Below, piece by piece: positions 46,725 through 58,375 of a stretch of 64,000 nucleotides of DNA (the first letter of the stretch is position 1; every line of letters starts with the position of its first letter). The notes below the pieces were generated by a model. The model ran no database searches. It had not been told where the DNA came from and worked only from the letters and a program-made list of their open reading frames with translations. The stretch covers positions 7,410,862-7,474,861 of the forward strand of contig NW_004454160.1 of the NCBI RefSeq assembly GCF_000283155.1, written 5' to 3'. Position numbers and translations under genes: made by a program. This stretch comes from Ceratotherium simum simum. Taxonomy: Eukaryota > Chordata > Mammalia > Perissodactyla > Rhinocerotidae.

Positions 46725-47362
46725 TATCTCCCTGGCTCACACCCTCAAATCTAGGTACTCTACCAATTCTGCTCAATCCTCTAAAATGGATTAAAAGAAA
46801 TCTCCGCCAACCACCATTTCTCTGCTTTCTCTTCACAGCAAAATCTACTGGAAAAGTTGCCTCTACTTTTTATCTCTACTTCCTCACTTCAGTCCATTAC
46901 AAATAGGCTTTTGGCCCCACCACTTCAATGAAACAGCTCTTCTCAAGGTCATCAATGATCCCTATTTTTAAAAAGCCAATGGTCAAACTTCTCTGACCTC
47001 ATTTTTTTTTTAAGTTACCTCTGAGCATCCTTTGACCCAAGTCATTACTTAAAAAACACTCGTCTCTAAATGATATCACAGGTTCCTACCTCACTGGTTA
47101 CACCCCCTCAGTATTTTTTTCTTCACTAGACTTCTAAAGCCCAGTGTATCACAGGTGTCTATTCTTGGCTCTTTCCTCTTTTCAATTTACAGTCCCTTCC
47201 CAGGTGATCCCAACTAGACTCAAGGCTTCAAATACCATATATGTGTTGATGACTCTCAGACTGAAATCTCTAGCCTGGACCTCTCCCCAGAGCTCCAGAC
47301 TCATAGAGACAACCACCACTCCACATCTCCACTAGGATGACTAATAAGCATTTCAAACTTAA
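46725..47362 (+). mobile_element. L2 LINE, part 1 (host of nested insertions)
   Basis: Sense L2 RT region: TTACAAATAGGCTTTTGGCC, CTCTTCTCAAGGTCATCAAT, AAGGCTTCAAATACCATATA, CCTGGACCTCTCCCCAGAGC. It stops exactly at a TTAA (47359-47362) and resumes at the matching consensus position at 50915. Confidence 0.88.
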
Positions 47363-48835
47363 TCCCTGGTAATACCATCAGGGTCTACTAGATCCAAGTT
47401 TTGCTTTTTAATTTCTTTTTTGAACAGTTCTATTTGTAAGGACTGATATTTCATGATTTTTATGTTTTTTTTTTTTTAGAGGTCTTCCAAAGAACAAAGA
47501 GAAAATTTACTTTAAAAAAAAATAGAATAAAACTCATCTTATCTTGCAATTACCGTATGGGACCATTGAACCCTTTTATAAATCTAAGATATATTATGGG
47601 GCCTCAGTGACTTTTTTTTCCCTTTATCTTGAAATCTTTTGCTGGTTCATCATCCTGGAAATTATTTCATCATTACTTATCAATTATTTCCAACTATATT
47701 AAAAAAATAATCAGAGAATGGAAGAATAATGGAATTGCCTAGAAAGATGATGCGCTACTGTCCCATCCTTCAACTTTCTTATTGTATTACCCAAAGTATT
47801 GCCTCATCTTTCAAAAAGAAGTCTGGATATACCGTCTTTGTATTCTTCTTGGGTTTTTTTTTCTTTTCATGCTAAATTTTTGTTTCAATGTTACACAACT
47901 ACATAAGTATAAATATCTGTTCAATATACAACAGTTATGACATCCATAGGAAATTTCCTAGAGAAAATAAGACTGCCAACACTTCATTGCCCAGATTCTA
48001 AAAAACTTTTAAGCTATTAAAGTTGAGAATTCAGAATATTTCATTTTCCACTCATAATGGCAAAAAGAAGAAAACTGACAGAGACAGATATTTCTCAATT
48101 ATTAGATGGTGAATGTGAAGAGGCAGGTAGTAGTAAAATTTCAGATTATGAATCTTTAGACGACACTATCCTACTTGAATTTTCTCAAATCTAAGAAGCA
48201 AGGAGTGCACAATATATTTTTTAAGGACAAAAAATAAAATAAAATATATGGGATTCATAGCCAATTAAACAAGAAAGACTTCCTCATGCAATATGTTACA
48301 ACAGGAACCTAGACTATCCCATTTACCTAAAAGGATGTGTGACAGTATTCTTTCAGCTTTTATGGTGTTTGTGCATCAAAGCTTACTTATTCATATGTGG
48401 ATAAATGCTGAAGGCAGGTATTTATACAAAGGTGTATAGAAGGAAGCAGATGATGTAGAAATGAAAAAATTCATTGGATTGATTGCTCTAATTAGTTTAT
48501 AAATCCAAAAAATGAAAATTCTTTTCAATTGAAAATGGTCATCCTATCTTCAACAAAATCATCAGCCAAAATTTTCAAAAGTATTGCCTTTTGACAATGA
48601 AAATGGAAGAACCAGAAGTAAGGATAAGTGAGAGCCTATTAGAGATGTATTTGAAATCTGAAATCAGTATTTATTTGATGTATATGTGTCAGGTTTATGA
48701 ATAGCAGTTGAGAAGCAGTTAATTGCATTCAAGGACTTTTCTCATTTTCAATATGTATATGTCTTTACAGCCAGGAAAACATACAATAAAAATCTGACCT
48801 TGAATCCCAGCAAGATATTTTATGGATATCGACAA
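47363..48835 (+). mobile_element. piggyBac-type DNA transposon, 5' part
   Basis: Bounded on the left by TTAA, the piggyBac target site, with a terminal TCCCTGGTAATACCATCAGG. The paired right end is ...ATACTGAGGG followed by TTAA at 50915-50918. The ends agree weakly as inverted repeats (CCCT plus scattered matches). It holds about 700 bases of leader and then a transposase relic. The host L2 is restored if 47363-50918 is removed. Confidence 0.85.
48057..48835 (+). pseudogene. piggyBac transposase pseudogene (N-terminal half)
   Basis: The ATG at 48057 opens a frame starting MAKRRKLTETDISQLLDG, then an acidic stretch, with a stop at codon 46 (48192-48194). Beyond several stops and frame shifts, blocks of the piggyBac transposase follow in order: FMVFVHQSLL...WINAEGRY (from about 48362), EMKKFIGLIAL (from about 48458), LPFDNENGRTRSKDK and EPIRDVFE (about 48585-48650), AVEKQLIAFK (from about 48702) and NPSKIFYGY (to about 48831). 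The block AVEKQL sits where family members have a (S/T)(V/I)DE(Q/M)L motif with the first catalytic aspartate; here it is Glu. The C-terminal half is absent. It is a dead transposase; the subfamily cannot be named by eye. Confidence 0.8.
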
Positions 48836-49606
48836 ATTGATTCTAAAGTTTATATGGAAAGGCAAAAGATCCATAATAGTCAAGAAAATATTGAAGAACA
48901 AGAACAAAGTTCAAGGCCTGACACTACCTGACATCAAGACTTACTTTAAAGCTACAGTAATCAAGTCAGTGTGTTATTGGCACAAGTACAGACAAATAGA
49001 TCAACGGAACAGAATACAGAGCCCAGAAATAGACCCACGTAAATATAGTCAACTGGCCCTGACAAAGGAGCAAAAGCAATACAATGGAGAAAAGATAGTC
49101 TTTTTAACAAATGGTGCTGGAATAACTGGATGTCCACAGGAAAAAAATGAATCTAGACATAGATCTTATACCCTTCACAAAAATTAAATTAAAATGAATC
49201 ACAAACCTAAATGCAAAATGCAAAACTATAAAATTCCTAGAAGATAACGTAGGAGAAAACCTAGATGACCTTGGGTTTGATGATGACTTTTTAGACTATG
49301 ACACCAAAGGCCCAACCCATGAAAGAATTGATTAAATTGAAGAAAAAACTTAATTTAATTAAAATTTAAAATTTCTGCTCTGTGAAAGACACTGTCAAGA
49401 TGATGAAAAGACGAGCCACAGGCTGGGAGAAGATATTTGCAAAAGACATAGCTGATAAGGACTGTTATCCAAAAGATACAAAGAACTTTTAAAACTCAAC
49501 AATGAGAAAACAAACAACTCAATTATAAAATGGGCCAAAGACCTTAAAAGACACCTCACCAAAGAAGACATACAGATGGCAAATAAGCATAGGAAAAGAT
49601 GCTCAA
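48836..49606 (+). mobile_element. L1 LINE inside piggyBac, part 1
   Basis: L1 ORF2 C-terminal region: TTGATTCTAAAGTTTATATG, ACATCAAGACTTACTTTAAA, AACGGAACAGAATACAGAGC. The 121-codon frame 48822-49187 preserves readable ORF2p wording (LILKFIWKGKR, LPDIKTYFKA) and then drifts out. 5'-truncated at its junction with the transposase relic near 48830. Confidence 0.88.
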
Positions 49607-49792
49607 GGGCCGGCCCCGTGGCATAGTGGTTAAGTTCGGCGTGCTACACTTCGGCAGCCCGGGTCCATGGGCTCGGATCTCAGGCATGGACCTACACCAC
49701 TTATCAGCCATGCTGTGGTGGCGACCCACATACAAAATAGAGAAAGACAGTCATAGATGTTAGCTCAGGGCAAATCTTCCTCATCAAAAAAA
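49607..49792 (+). mobile_element. ERE SINE inside L1
   Basis: Starts GGGCCGGCCCCGTGGCATAG and has a single tail unit (shorter than other ERE2-type copies) and an A run. A 13-bp TSD with one mismatch, AAAAGATGCTCAA and AAAAGATACTCAA, lies at 49594-49606 and 49793-49805. Confidence 0.94.
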
Positions 49793-49805
49793 AAAAGATA
49801 CTCAA

Positions 49806-50735
49806 CATCATATGTCATGAGAGAAAGGCAAATTAAAACAATGAGATACCACTACACACCTATTAGAATGGCCAAAATCCAGAACACTGACAACACCAAA
49901 TGCTGGCAAGAATGTGGATAAACAGGAACTCTCATTTATTGCTAATGGGAATGCAACACCAGTACAGCCACTTTGGAAGACAGTTTGGAGGTTTTTTACA
50001 AAAGCAAATATACTCTTACCATAGAATCCAGCAACTACACTCCTTGCTATTTACCCAAAGGAGTTGAAAACTATGCCCACACAAAAACTTGCACATAGAT
50101 ATTTAGAGTAGATTTATTTACAATTGCCAAAACTTGGAAGCAACCAAGATGTCCTTCAGTAGGTGAATGGATAAACTGTGGTGCATCCAAGCAACAAAAT
50201 ATTATTCAGCACTAAAAAGAAAGAAGCTATCAAGCCATGAAAAGACATGAAAGAAACTTAAACGTGCATTACTAAGCGAAAGAAGTCAATCTGAAAAGGC
50301 TACATACTGTATGATTCCAACTATATGACATTCTGGAAAAGGCAAAACTATGGAGACAGTAAAAAGACCAATGGTTGCCAGAGGTTATAGGAGAGGGAGG
50401 GATGAATAGGCAAAGCACAGAATATTTTTAGGGCAGTGAAAATACTCTGTATGATACTATAATGGTGGACACATGTCATTATACATTTGTCCAAATTCAC
50501 AGAATGCACAATACCAAGAGTGAACCCTAATGTAAACTATGGCCTTTGGGTGATAATGACATGTCAATGTAGGTTCATCAATTGTAACAAACGTACCAGT
50601 CTGGCAGGGAATGTTGAAAATGGGGCAGGCTATGCACGTGTGGGGGCAGGGGGTACGTGTGTTAGCTCTGTACCTTCTCAATTTTGCTATGAACCTAAAA
50701 CTGCTCTAAAAAAATAAAGTATTTTTTAAAAATTG
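49806..50735 (+). mobile_element. L1 LINE inside piggyBac, part 2
   Basis: Continues L1 ORF2 to its end and the 3' UTR: TGAGATACCACTACACACCT, GTTCAGCACT-like wording near 50205, CAGAATGCACAATACCAAGA, GCTATGAACCTAAAACTGCT, then the A-rich tail at 50706-50735. Confidence 0.9.
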
Positions 50736-50914
50736 AGTTTGCTATATTTAAATTCTTATTAAAATTCCTAATAAAGTTTTTTTTCATTATCCCTATATAC
50801 TTACTTCTATGAATTATTTGTAAAAAACTGAAAAATATAAAAATTGAAAGTAAAAAGGGTGTAATGAATTAAAATGGTAAATTATGATGACTATTTTCCT
50901 TGATATACTGAGGG
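50736..50914 (+). mobile_element. piggyBac-type transposon, 3' end
   Basis: About 180 bp of AT-rich non-coding sequence that ends TTGATATACTGAGGG followed by TTAA (50915-50918). This is too short to hold the missing C-terminal half of the transposase, so that part was deleted. Confidence 0.7.
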
Positions 50915-51785
50915 TTAATATGGCCCAAACAGACAAGTGTTCTCAACCCACACCTCCACATCCAACCTCAAGACTTGCCCAATTCAGCAAATAGCATCAC
51001 TATGCACTTAATTACTGAGACCAAAAAATTCGGGTCATCCTTGACTCTTTTCTTTCATACTATTTCAATCTATCTGTCAAGTTCTACTGGCTTTACCACC
51101 AAAATATATCCTGAATCGCCATGGCCAACACCTTGATCTAAGCCACCACCATCTTCCCCCATCACTTCAGCAACAGTGTCCTACCCGGACTTCCTGCTTC
51201 CATTTTGCTTTCCTCCTGTCTTTCTTCCACATAGATTATAAACATCTCACTTGGAAAAACCCTCTAAAGGTTTTCCATCACATTTTTAAAAATCCAAACT
51301 CCTTCCTAAGGCTACTTCTCCAATCTTATCTCTAACTACTCTTTCCTCTTGGCTCACTGTTCCTCAGCCACACTGGCGTCCTTTCTGTCCTTCAACATAC
51401 CAAGTCTATCGTCACCTTGTAGTTCTTTCTGCTGGGACTGCTCATAGAGCAGTTCCTCTCATGGTTTCCTCCTCTTCATCCTTCAGGTCTCAAACCAAAT
51501 GTCACCTTTTCAGTGAAGGCTTCTCTGACTCTAGTTAAACAGCTCTTGCTGTACCCCATGCCTTCACAATCAACCAATATCTATTTTATCTTCTCCATAT
51601 TTATCAATATTATCTTATTGATAATTAGAATTATCTTATTGATGCACATGTTTATTATCTATCTACCCGCCCCCTTGCAATCTTGTTAAGGGTAGAAACT
51701 ATCTTCTTCACCACTACATTCCTACCACCAAGAACAGGGCCTAACACTTAATAGGTACTCAAAAAATATTGGCCATTTAATCAAC
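50915..51785 (+). mobile_element. L2 LINE, part 2
   Basis: The L2 resumes with TTAATATGGCCCAAACAGAC and runs through TTCGGGTCATCCTTGACTC, CCACCAAAATATATCCTGAA, GGCTTCTCTGACTCTAGTT to the 3' end AATAGGTACTCAAAAAATAT. Confidence 0.9.
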
Positions 51786-53595
51786 GAAAGGGAATCCATG
51801 AAAGTTACCATATACTCCTTGCTGGGGACAAGGTGAGAAGTGTATGGGTCAGCACATGACCTCTATTTCCACACTTACTCTGTATTCCTTACTGAGTAAG
51901 GAACAGAAATGTCTGTATATCAATCCATTAATGTCACATAGTCTCAAACTCAAATAGACTATCAGTATTAATGTTTAACCTGTATGAGTCCAATAGGAAA
52001 CTGCAGATGTGTAAAAAAAAAGAGAGAGAGAGAATGACATCTCTGCCCTCCTCCAAATTCCTTTCCCTAAAGGAAAGCCTGTGTACAAATACAAAGTAAA
52101 TGAAAAGCTGCCAAATACTGATCTCTCTCAACATTCATGTTGGTTTAGTTCCACTGAAAAGAAGAAATATGGCTCAGAATAATGTAGGGGCTAGGCAGGC
52201 TCTTTCTCCTCCTCTAACTCATAACTGCACACTACCAAGCCAACTTTCAACAAATACAACCCAGTAAGTACAAGGGGGCTTGGAAAGCCTTTGGAAAAAT
52301 CAGCTCAAAAACATCTGCACTACCAGAAAAACCACTTGGAGCATGTGCTCTACTGACTGTGAATAAGTGATATCGTTATCATCATCATTTTAATTTTCAA
52401 CATAATAGCTGTTACAAATATCTAGGTATTTCAATAAAACTATATTAGTGTACTAAAAACATTCAAGACATCTCTTCTTTTGAAGGCTTGATGAAAAAGC
52501 AATGTAAAACAATAATCTTATGAAGCATATTCATAAAAAGAAATACATTAATCAAAACCCATCAATGACACTAGCATTTTAAGTTTCCCAAAATTAGTGA
52601 AACAAGAAGTGATATGAGTATAAGCAGATAAAACTAGTTACATCCTTAAAAGCAAGCACAGGTAAAACTTATAACATCTGTAATCCAACTATCAATACTA
52701 CCTTGAAATTTAAAACCATAAAAAGAACTGCATTTTAGATAACGAAAACAATTTACTATATCTTTTGTTTCACTCCACACTTTTCAGTAAAAGCATATTT
52801 TCTTTTAAGCAGACTTTTCTTTTTAAGATAGCTCAAAGGAATAAGAGCTGTGTCTTCTGCATCTTTTTTTCTTTTATGGCTTTAAAAAATTTTAAATCCA
52901 TCTATACACAGGACAAAGCCATCGCTATCTATAAAATGTAGTATATCAAATTCTACCTCCCCTCCTGACTTACATTCATAATTTGAAACCAATTTCTGGG
53001 GCATAACCTCCATTAAATTCCTCAATTAGTGGACAAAAGAAAAGGATGTCCAGATTCCCACTCAGATTACATTCTGGCCATTCTTAGTCATTTGAATCTG
53101 CTTTTTCCCTCCCAAACCAGCTGCTGGGATGAACTCTGGTCCCCTGAATTGCCACCCTTTTCCTAGTATTAACCTCTTCCTTGCCAAACTCTGGGTTCCA
53201 AGCTATAGGGATTTTTAAAAGGGACTAAGCACTGAAGGAAATAAAGGCACTAATATCTCTATCTATAGAGAAAAACAAAAGGAGAGTTTCTCAGCACCCC
53301 CAAACCACAAGGGTTAGGTTAAAAAGGTCACAGACTTGGAAAACAAAAAGGAACTTAAAGGATCATTAGTTCTACCTACCTCCTTTTCCAACAAGAAAAT
53401 AGAAAGTACTACACATCAAATTAATTCTCTAATTTATCAATTCCTTAAAATTTCATATTTTAGATGAAGAATATCTACTAGACAATGCAAAGAACAGAAA
53501 TTTTACAATATCTTGTTTCAGAAGCTTACCCCATTCTTCATCTATTCAGTAAGCAAGATTCTGAGCTTGATTTACATGCAGTACAGGTGAAAGCA
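51786..53595. other. Long stretch without recognised repeats
   Basis: 1.8 kb with no gene and no repeat I can name. A GA run lies at 52020-52034. The stretch 53320-53400 (AAAGGATCATTAGTTCTACC) is faintly like an ancient L3/CR1 repeat. Confidence 0.4.
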
Positions 53596-54395
53596 CTTCA
53601 TTCATTCCACAAATGTACGTTGAGCACCTACTCTGTGAAAATAGCGGGAGTGGGAGGAGAAACAAACTTCTCTGTGTTCATTAAGCTTACACACTAGAGT
53701 GGGGAGAGAGAGAGACGATAAACAAAAAAAATAAGCATTAAGTAAAACACAGTATGTTAGCTGGTAGTAAGTGCTATGAAGAAAAATAAGGCAGGAAAGG
53801 GAGATATGGAGTAGGATAGGGGCTGGTAGCGACTTAAATACAGTAGTCAGGGAACTCCCTGAGAAGGTAACATGTAAGTAAAGATGTGAAGGCAGTAAAG
53901 GAATAAGCCATGTAGACGTCTGGAGGAAAAATAGTACAGGGAAGGCAATAGCAAGGTCAAAGGCCCTGAAGTACGGTATGCCTGGAATGTAAGGAAAGGC
54001 AAGGAAGGTAATGCACATGGAATGCATGAGGCAGAGAGCAGTAGGAGAGCAGTCAGAGAGGCATTAGGAAGCCAGATCTTGTAAATTCCTGTAGGCCACT
54101 GTAAGGACTCCAGTAAGATGGACTCACTCTAAGTAAGAAGGAGATTATGCAAGGTATTGAGCAAGGGGGTGATGTGATCTGACCTATATTCTAACATGAT
54201 GACTCTAGCTACTGATAAACTGAAGGCGGTGTAGCATCTCAAGATCGGTTAAAAGTCTAGAACAATTATCCAAACAAAAGATCATGGTGGCTTAGACTAG
54301 CGGGGTGGTTCTGGAAATAGTAAGTCATTGAATTCTGGATACTTTATGAAAGTACAGCCAACAGGATGTGCTGACAAACTGGATGTACTAGATGA
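53596..54395 (-). mobile_element. L2 LINE, 0.8 kb
   Basis: Antisense L2 from the 3' end: CACAAATGTACGTTGAGCAC, GGAACTCCCTGAGAAGGTAA, AAGGTCAAAGGCCCTGAAGT, AGATCTTGTAAATTCCTGTA, GATCATGGTGGCTTAGACTA. The 141-codon minus-strand frame at 53602-54027 lies wholly in L2 and is not a gene. Confidence 0.9.
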
Positions 54396-54399
54396 GAGA

Positions 54400-54450
54400 A
54401 ATATACATACAACCATACATACATATATACAATACATACATACATAATAA
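54400..54450. repeat. CATA-type microsatellite
   Basis: Imperfect (CATA)n at the junction of the L2 and the following L1; it may derive from the L1 3' tail. Confidence 0.85.
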
Positions 54451-54454
54451 ACCG

Positions 54455-56400
54455 CATCCATTTAACGTGTATAATTCAAAGAGTTTTGACAGATGTATAT
54501 GCCTACGAAACTACTCTCACAAACAAGATACAGATCACTTCCTTTGCACCCCCAAAACTTCTCACACTTCTTTTCAGTTCCCAGGCAAGCACTAATTGGC
54601 TGCTGTCTGTCACTAGATTAATTTAAAAACTGCAAACTAGTTTTATAAATGGAATCTTACAAGTATATAGCAGAGAATCAAAGAACTGCTCGATGTGGAA
54701 AAACGCACATTTGGTGTCAGAAGTGTTGTGAGCAAAAAACAGATCTTAGTAGTAGGGGCTAATGTGGATAAAGCTGATATGAACATTTGCGGACCAGTCT
54801 TTGAGTTAACACATGTTTTCATTTCTCTTGGGTAAATACCTAGGAATGGAATGGTTGGATTGTATTGCTAGGTGTATGTTTAACTTTTTAAAAGAAATTA
54901 CTGAACAGTTTTCCAAAGCAGTTGTAACATTTTATATTTCTGCCAGAGTTTATGAAGAGTTCTACATCCTGGTCAAATACTTGGTATTGTCAGGCTTTTT
55001 AAATTAGCTAATCTAATAGGTGTATGGAGGTAGTATCTCATTGTGGTTTTAATTTGCATTTGCATGATGATTAATGATACAGATCATCATTTCATGTGCT
55101 TACTGGTCATTCATATATCTTTTGTTTTTGAAGCTAATGGCCTGATTTTTAAGTTTCTTTTTAAAAGCATGTATTAATCTCTTACATACAATGAAATCTG
55201 TTTCCGGGCTTACTCAGATGTGTTTGTCTATTCTTTAGTATTATACTGTTTAAATTATCGTGTTACAAAACATGGTATTTGGTAATGCTATCTCCTCCTA
55301 CTTACTATTCACTGAAAATTTTGTCTTTGTTTTCATCACTCATTTTTTCTTCCAAATAAACTTAAATTTTCTGGTCAAATTTCAAAGGAAATATTTTGAG
55401 ATTTTGGCACAGTTACTATTAACCAATTTTGGAAGCACTCACATCTTTATTCTGTCATTTCATTCAGGATCATGATATGACTTTCCATTTAAATTTTCTT
55501 TTATATCTTTCAGTAGAATTTTACAGTTTTCTCCATTTATTTGCCTTATTTGTTTTCATTAAGATGTTCCTTGTTATAATAAACGGAGCATTTTCCTCTA
55601 CATTATCTAACTTATTATGTTATACAAAAGTCACTGACTTTATCTTTTATCCAACTTCAACTTTCATATTAATTTATATCTATTCTTATTAATCCTAATA
55701 GTTTTTCATTTTCTCTTTGTTTCTAGGTATACCCATCCTTCCTGCAAATAACCGGAACTGTATCTTATTTCCATAAGTCCTGCTTCTAACTTCTGTTACG
55801 TTTCATCGCATTCCCCAGAACTTGGGGGAAAAAAAAAGGTTAACTGATGGTGGTATTACTGAGCCTTTGTTTTATTCTATTTTCAAAGAAATGTCTCTAG
55901 CATTTCATCATATAGCATGATAATTTTTTTTAACTAAAGTAGTCTGCATCCTATTAAAGACTTAATAAAAAATGAACATTGAGTTTTATCAAACTCTTTT
56001 CTGGCATCAGTTAAGATAACCATGTAGTTTTTCATATTTGACCTCGTATCCACTCACATTATTTTATTCAACAGATAAATTCTGATTATGACATATTGTT
56101 CTTTTAATATGCTGTTGAATCTGATTTGCTAGAATTTTATATTGGCTTTTCCCATGAGTGAACTAGGTCTATAATACTACTTTTAGGTACTTTGTCAAAT
56201 TTGATATTGGACAAAACGAACTGGATAGCTTTCCATATGTATATAGGTATACTACGAAACAGTTTAATATAGAAATTTATTTCCTAGAAAGCTTGGAAGA
56301 ATGTGTCCATAAAACCATTTAGGTTTTGTTTCGTTTTGTTTTGAGAGAATGGGTTTGTAATTCTCATAATTAAAGAAAAAATGAAAAAAGTTATTTGACT
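54455..56400 (-). mobile_element. Ancient L1 LINE, part 1 (3' end and ORF2)
   Basis: Antisense L1: ACGTGTATAATTCAAAGAGT, TTACAAGTATATAG, CTTGGGTAAATACCTAGGAA, TTAATTTGCATTTGCATGAT, then ORF2 wording TCAGTAGAATTTTACAGTTT and GCTGTTGAATCTGATTTGCT. Continuous across about 1.9 kb but full of stops. It continues at 56975 and 57823. Confidence 0.8.
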
Positions 56401-56407
56401 ATGCAGG

Positions 56408-56972
56408 TATTTATTCATTCAGCAAGTATTTATTGAGTACTCATCTATGTACCAGGCACTGGAGTTCTAATGGTATGCAAAACAGCCATCAATGCTATCC
56501 TCAAAGAGAGTACAGTCTAGTTGATGGAAAAGAGACACAAATAATCAGAAATCACTGTTAACAGTGGTAAGTATGAAGAAAAAGTAAAGGGAACTAAGAG
56601 AACACAGGGCATAGGCACCCAAACCTAGTCTGTAAAGATTAAGGGACACTTTCCCCCACAGAAGTGAAATTTTGAGTTGAAACCTAAGATAAATAGAAAT
56701 TAACTGTTTGAAACAAGGGTAACAGTATTCCAGGCAAAACAAACAGGATGTGCAAAGGTCCTGGCATGAAAGAGGACAATGTTTATTAGATGAATGGAAA
56801 GATCAGTATGGCTAGAGTGCAGGAACCAAAGCAGGAACGGCACAGGGCTGGAGAAGCAGGCAGAGGTCAGATCACACAGGATCTGAAGGCAAGTTGAATG
56901 CTTTTATCTTTATCTTGAGAACGAGGGGGAGCTATTTAAGGCAATTTCAGAGGAGTGACATAATCAGGTTCT
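56408..56972 (-). mobile_element. L2 LINE inside ancient L1
   Basis: Antisense L2, 3' end first: TTCATTCAGCAAGTATTTAT, TACCAGGCACTGGAGTTCTA, GGATGTGCAAAGGTCCTGGC, GGAGTGACATAATCAGGTT. The L1 antisense pattern is present on both sides. Confidence 0.88.
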
Positions 56973-56974
56973 TC

Positions 56975-57210
56975 TACTTCTCTAGTCGATTTTTATAATT
57001 TATATTTGCTAGGAAATTTTACATTTCATCAAGATTTCCAAATATATTACCACAAAACTTTGCATAGCAGTTTCTTATAATTTTTAAGATCTCTTCTCAA
57101 TTTATAATATTCCTTTTAGTTTTTAAAACCATTTCCTTCTTTCTTCTTTTCTCGATTAGATTTACTACAGGATCCTGTATTTTATTGGGATTTTTCAAAA
57201 AGTCCATTCT
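56975..57210 (-). mobile_element. Ancient L1 LINE, part 2
   Basis: L1 ORF2 antisense resumes: CTCTAGTCGATTTTTATAAT, then GCTAGGAAATTTTACATTTC, then TTTGCATAGCAGTTTCTTAT. Confidence 0.65.
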
Positions 57211-57490
57211 GGCTAGGGGCTGGGGGATGGGGGAAATAGGGAGATGTGGGTCAAAGGGTACAAAGTTGCAGTTATGCAGGATGAATAAGTTCTATACATC
57301 TAATGTACAGCATGGTGACCACAGTTAATAACACTATACTGTATACTTGAAATTTGCCAAGAGAGTAAATATTAACTGTTCTCACCACACACACACAAAA
57401 TGATTACCATGTGAGATGATGGATATGTTAATTAGCTTGATTGTGGTAATCATTTCACTATGAATACATATATCAAAACATCACATTGTA
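57211..57490 (+). mobile_element. Younger L1 3' end, part 1
   Basis: L1 3' UTR: GTTGCAGTTATGCAGGATGA, ATGTACAGCATGGTGACCAC, TGGATATGTTAATTAGCTTG. A 9-bp candidate TSD, GTCCATTCT, lies at 57202-57210 and 57823-57831. Confidence 0.88.
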
Positions 57491-57743
57491 GGGGCCGGCC
57501 CAGTTGCGTAGCGGTTAAGTGCGTGCGCTCCGCTTCGGCAGCCTGGGGTTCACGGGTTTGGATCCCAGTTGCGCGCCGACGTACGGCTTGACAAGCCATG
57601 CTGTGGCGGCATCCCACATAAAGTAGAGGAAGATGGCACGGATGTTAGCCCAGGGCCAATTTTCCTCAGCAAAAAAAGAAGAGGATTGGCATCGGATGTT
57701 AGCTCAAGGCTAATCTTCCTCACAAAAAAAAAAAAACAAAACC
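57491..57743 (+). mobile_element. ERE2-type SINE inside L1
   Basis: Starts GGGGCCGGCCCAGTTGCGTA and has two tail units and an A run. A 12-bp TSD with one mismatch, CATCACATTGTA and CATCACACTGTA, lies at 57479-57490 and 57744-57755. The L1 3' UTR reads on across it. Confidence 0.95.
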
Positions 57744-57822
57744 CATCACACTGTACATTTTAAAGTATATACAATTTTTATTTGTCAATTATACCTCAAT
57801 AAAGCCGGGAAAAATGTTTCAT
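57744..57822 (+). mobile_element. Younger L1 3' end, part 2
   Basis: Terminal L1 sequence, TATACAATTTTTATTTGTCA then TTATACCTCAATAAAGCCGG, followed by the TSD. Confidence 0.88.
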
Positions 57823-57960
57823 GTCCATTCTCATATTTATCCCACTGTATTTCTATTCTCGAACTTATCAACTGCCGTATCATTTTTAATATTTCCCTTT
57901 TTTCACCTTATTTTTTATTTCTTCTTTGACTCAGTATTTATCTTTTAATGAACAAGATGT
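57823..57960 (-). mobile_element. Ancient L1 LINE, part 3
   Basis: L1 ORF2 antisense wording TTTTATTTCTTCTTTGACTC, then AGTATTTATCTTTTAATGAA. Short, so only moderate support. Confidence 0.5.
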
Positions 57961-58137
57961 AGAGCCCAGGAAGAACTATGGCAACTATTCTAGATCACAC
58001 ATTAATTCTTCGATTCTCCTACCTCTTGTTTATTTCTGTACCTACTTGCCAACATTGCATATCTCAGTCATCTGTCAGGGCACATTTTCAACAACCTCAT
58101 TATTTTCTTTCAGCAATGATAAGGATGATGGTGGATA

Positions 58138-58375
58138 TCCTTTACTGAACACTTGCTATATACCAGGCACTATTCTAAGAACTGTACATGAATTTATTTA
58201 TTTAATCCTCATAGAAATTCTGTGTTTAGATCCTAATCCCTATTTTGTAATGAGGTAACAGAGACAAGAAAGGTTAGACAACTTGCCCACAGTCGCACAG
58301 CTACTAAGCGAAATGAAAATGTGTGGGCTGGACACACTTGTTAGTCTACTCCAGAGCCTAAGCTATGTTGCCTCT
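58138..58375 (-). mobile_element. MIR SINE
   Basis: Antisense MIR: TTGCTATATACCAGGCACTA, ATTTATTTAATCCTCATAGA, AACTTGCCCACAGTCGCACA, TACTCCAGAGCCTAAGCTAT. Confidence 0.88.

Noticed and set aside
48057..48194. Possible small intact gene starting MAKRRKL
   Set aside because: Only 45 codons before a stop, and the following transposase blocks are in several frames; it is the broken start of the piggyBac transposase.
53602..54027. 141-codon minus-strand frame
   Set aside because: Lies wholly in the 3' part of an L2 in its sense orientation, outside the RT coding frame.
57926..58258. 110-codon plus-strand frame
   Set aside because: Spans an L1 end, unassigned DNA and an antisense MIR.
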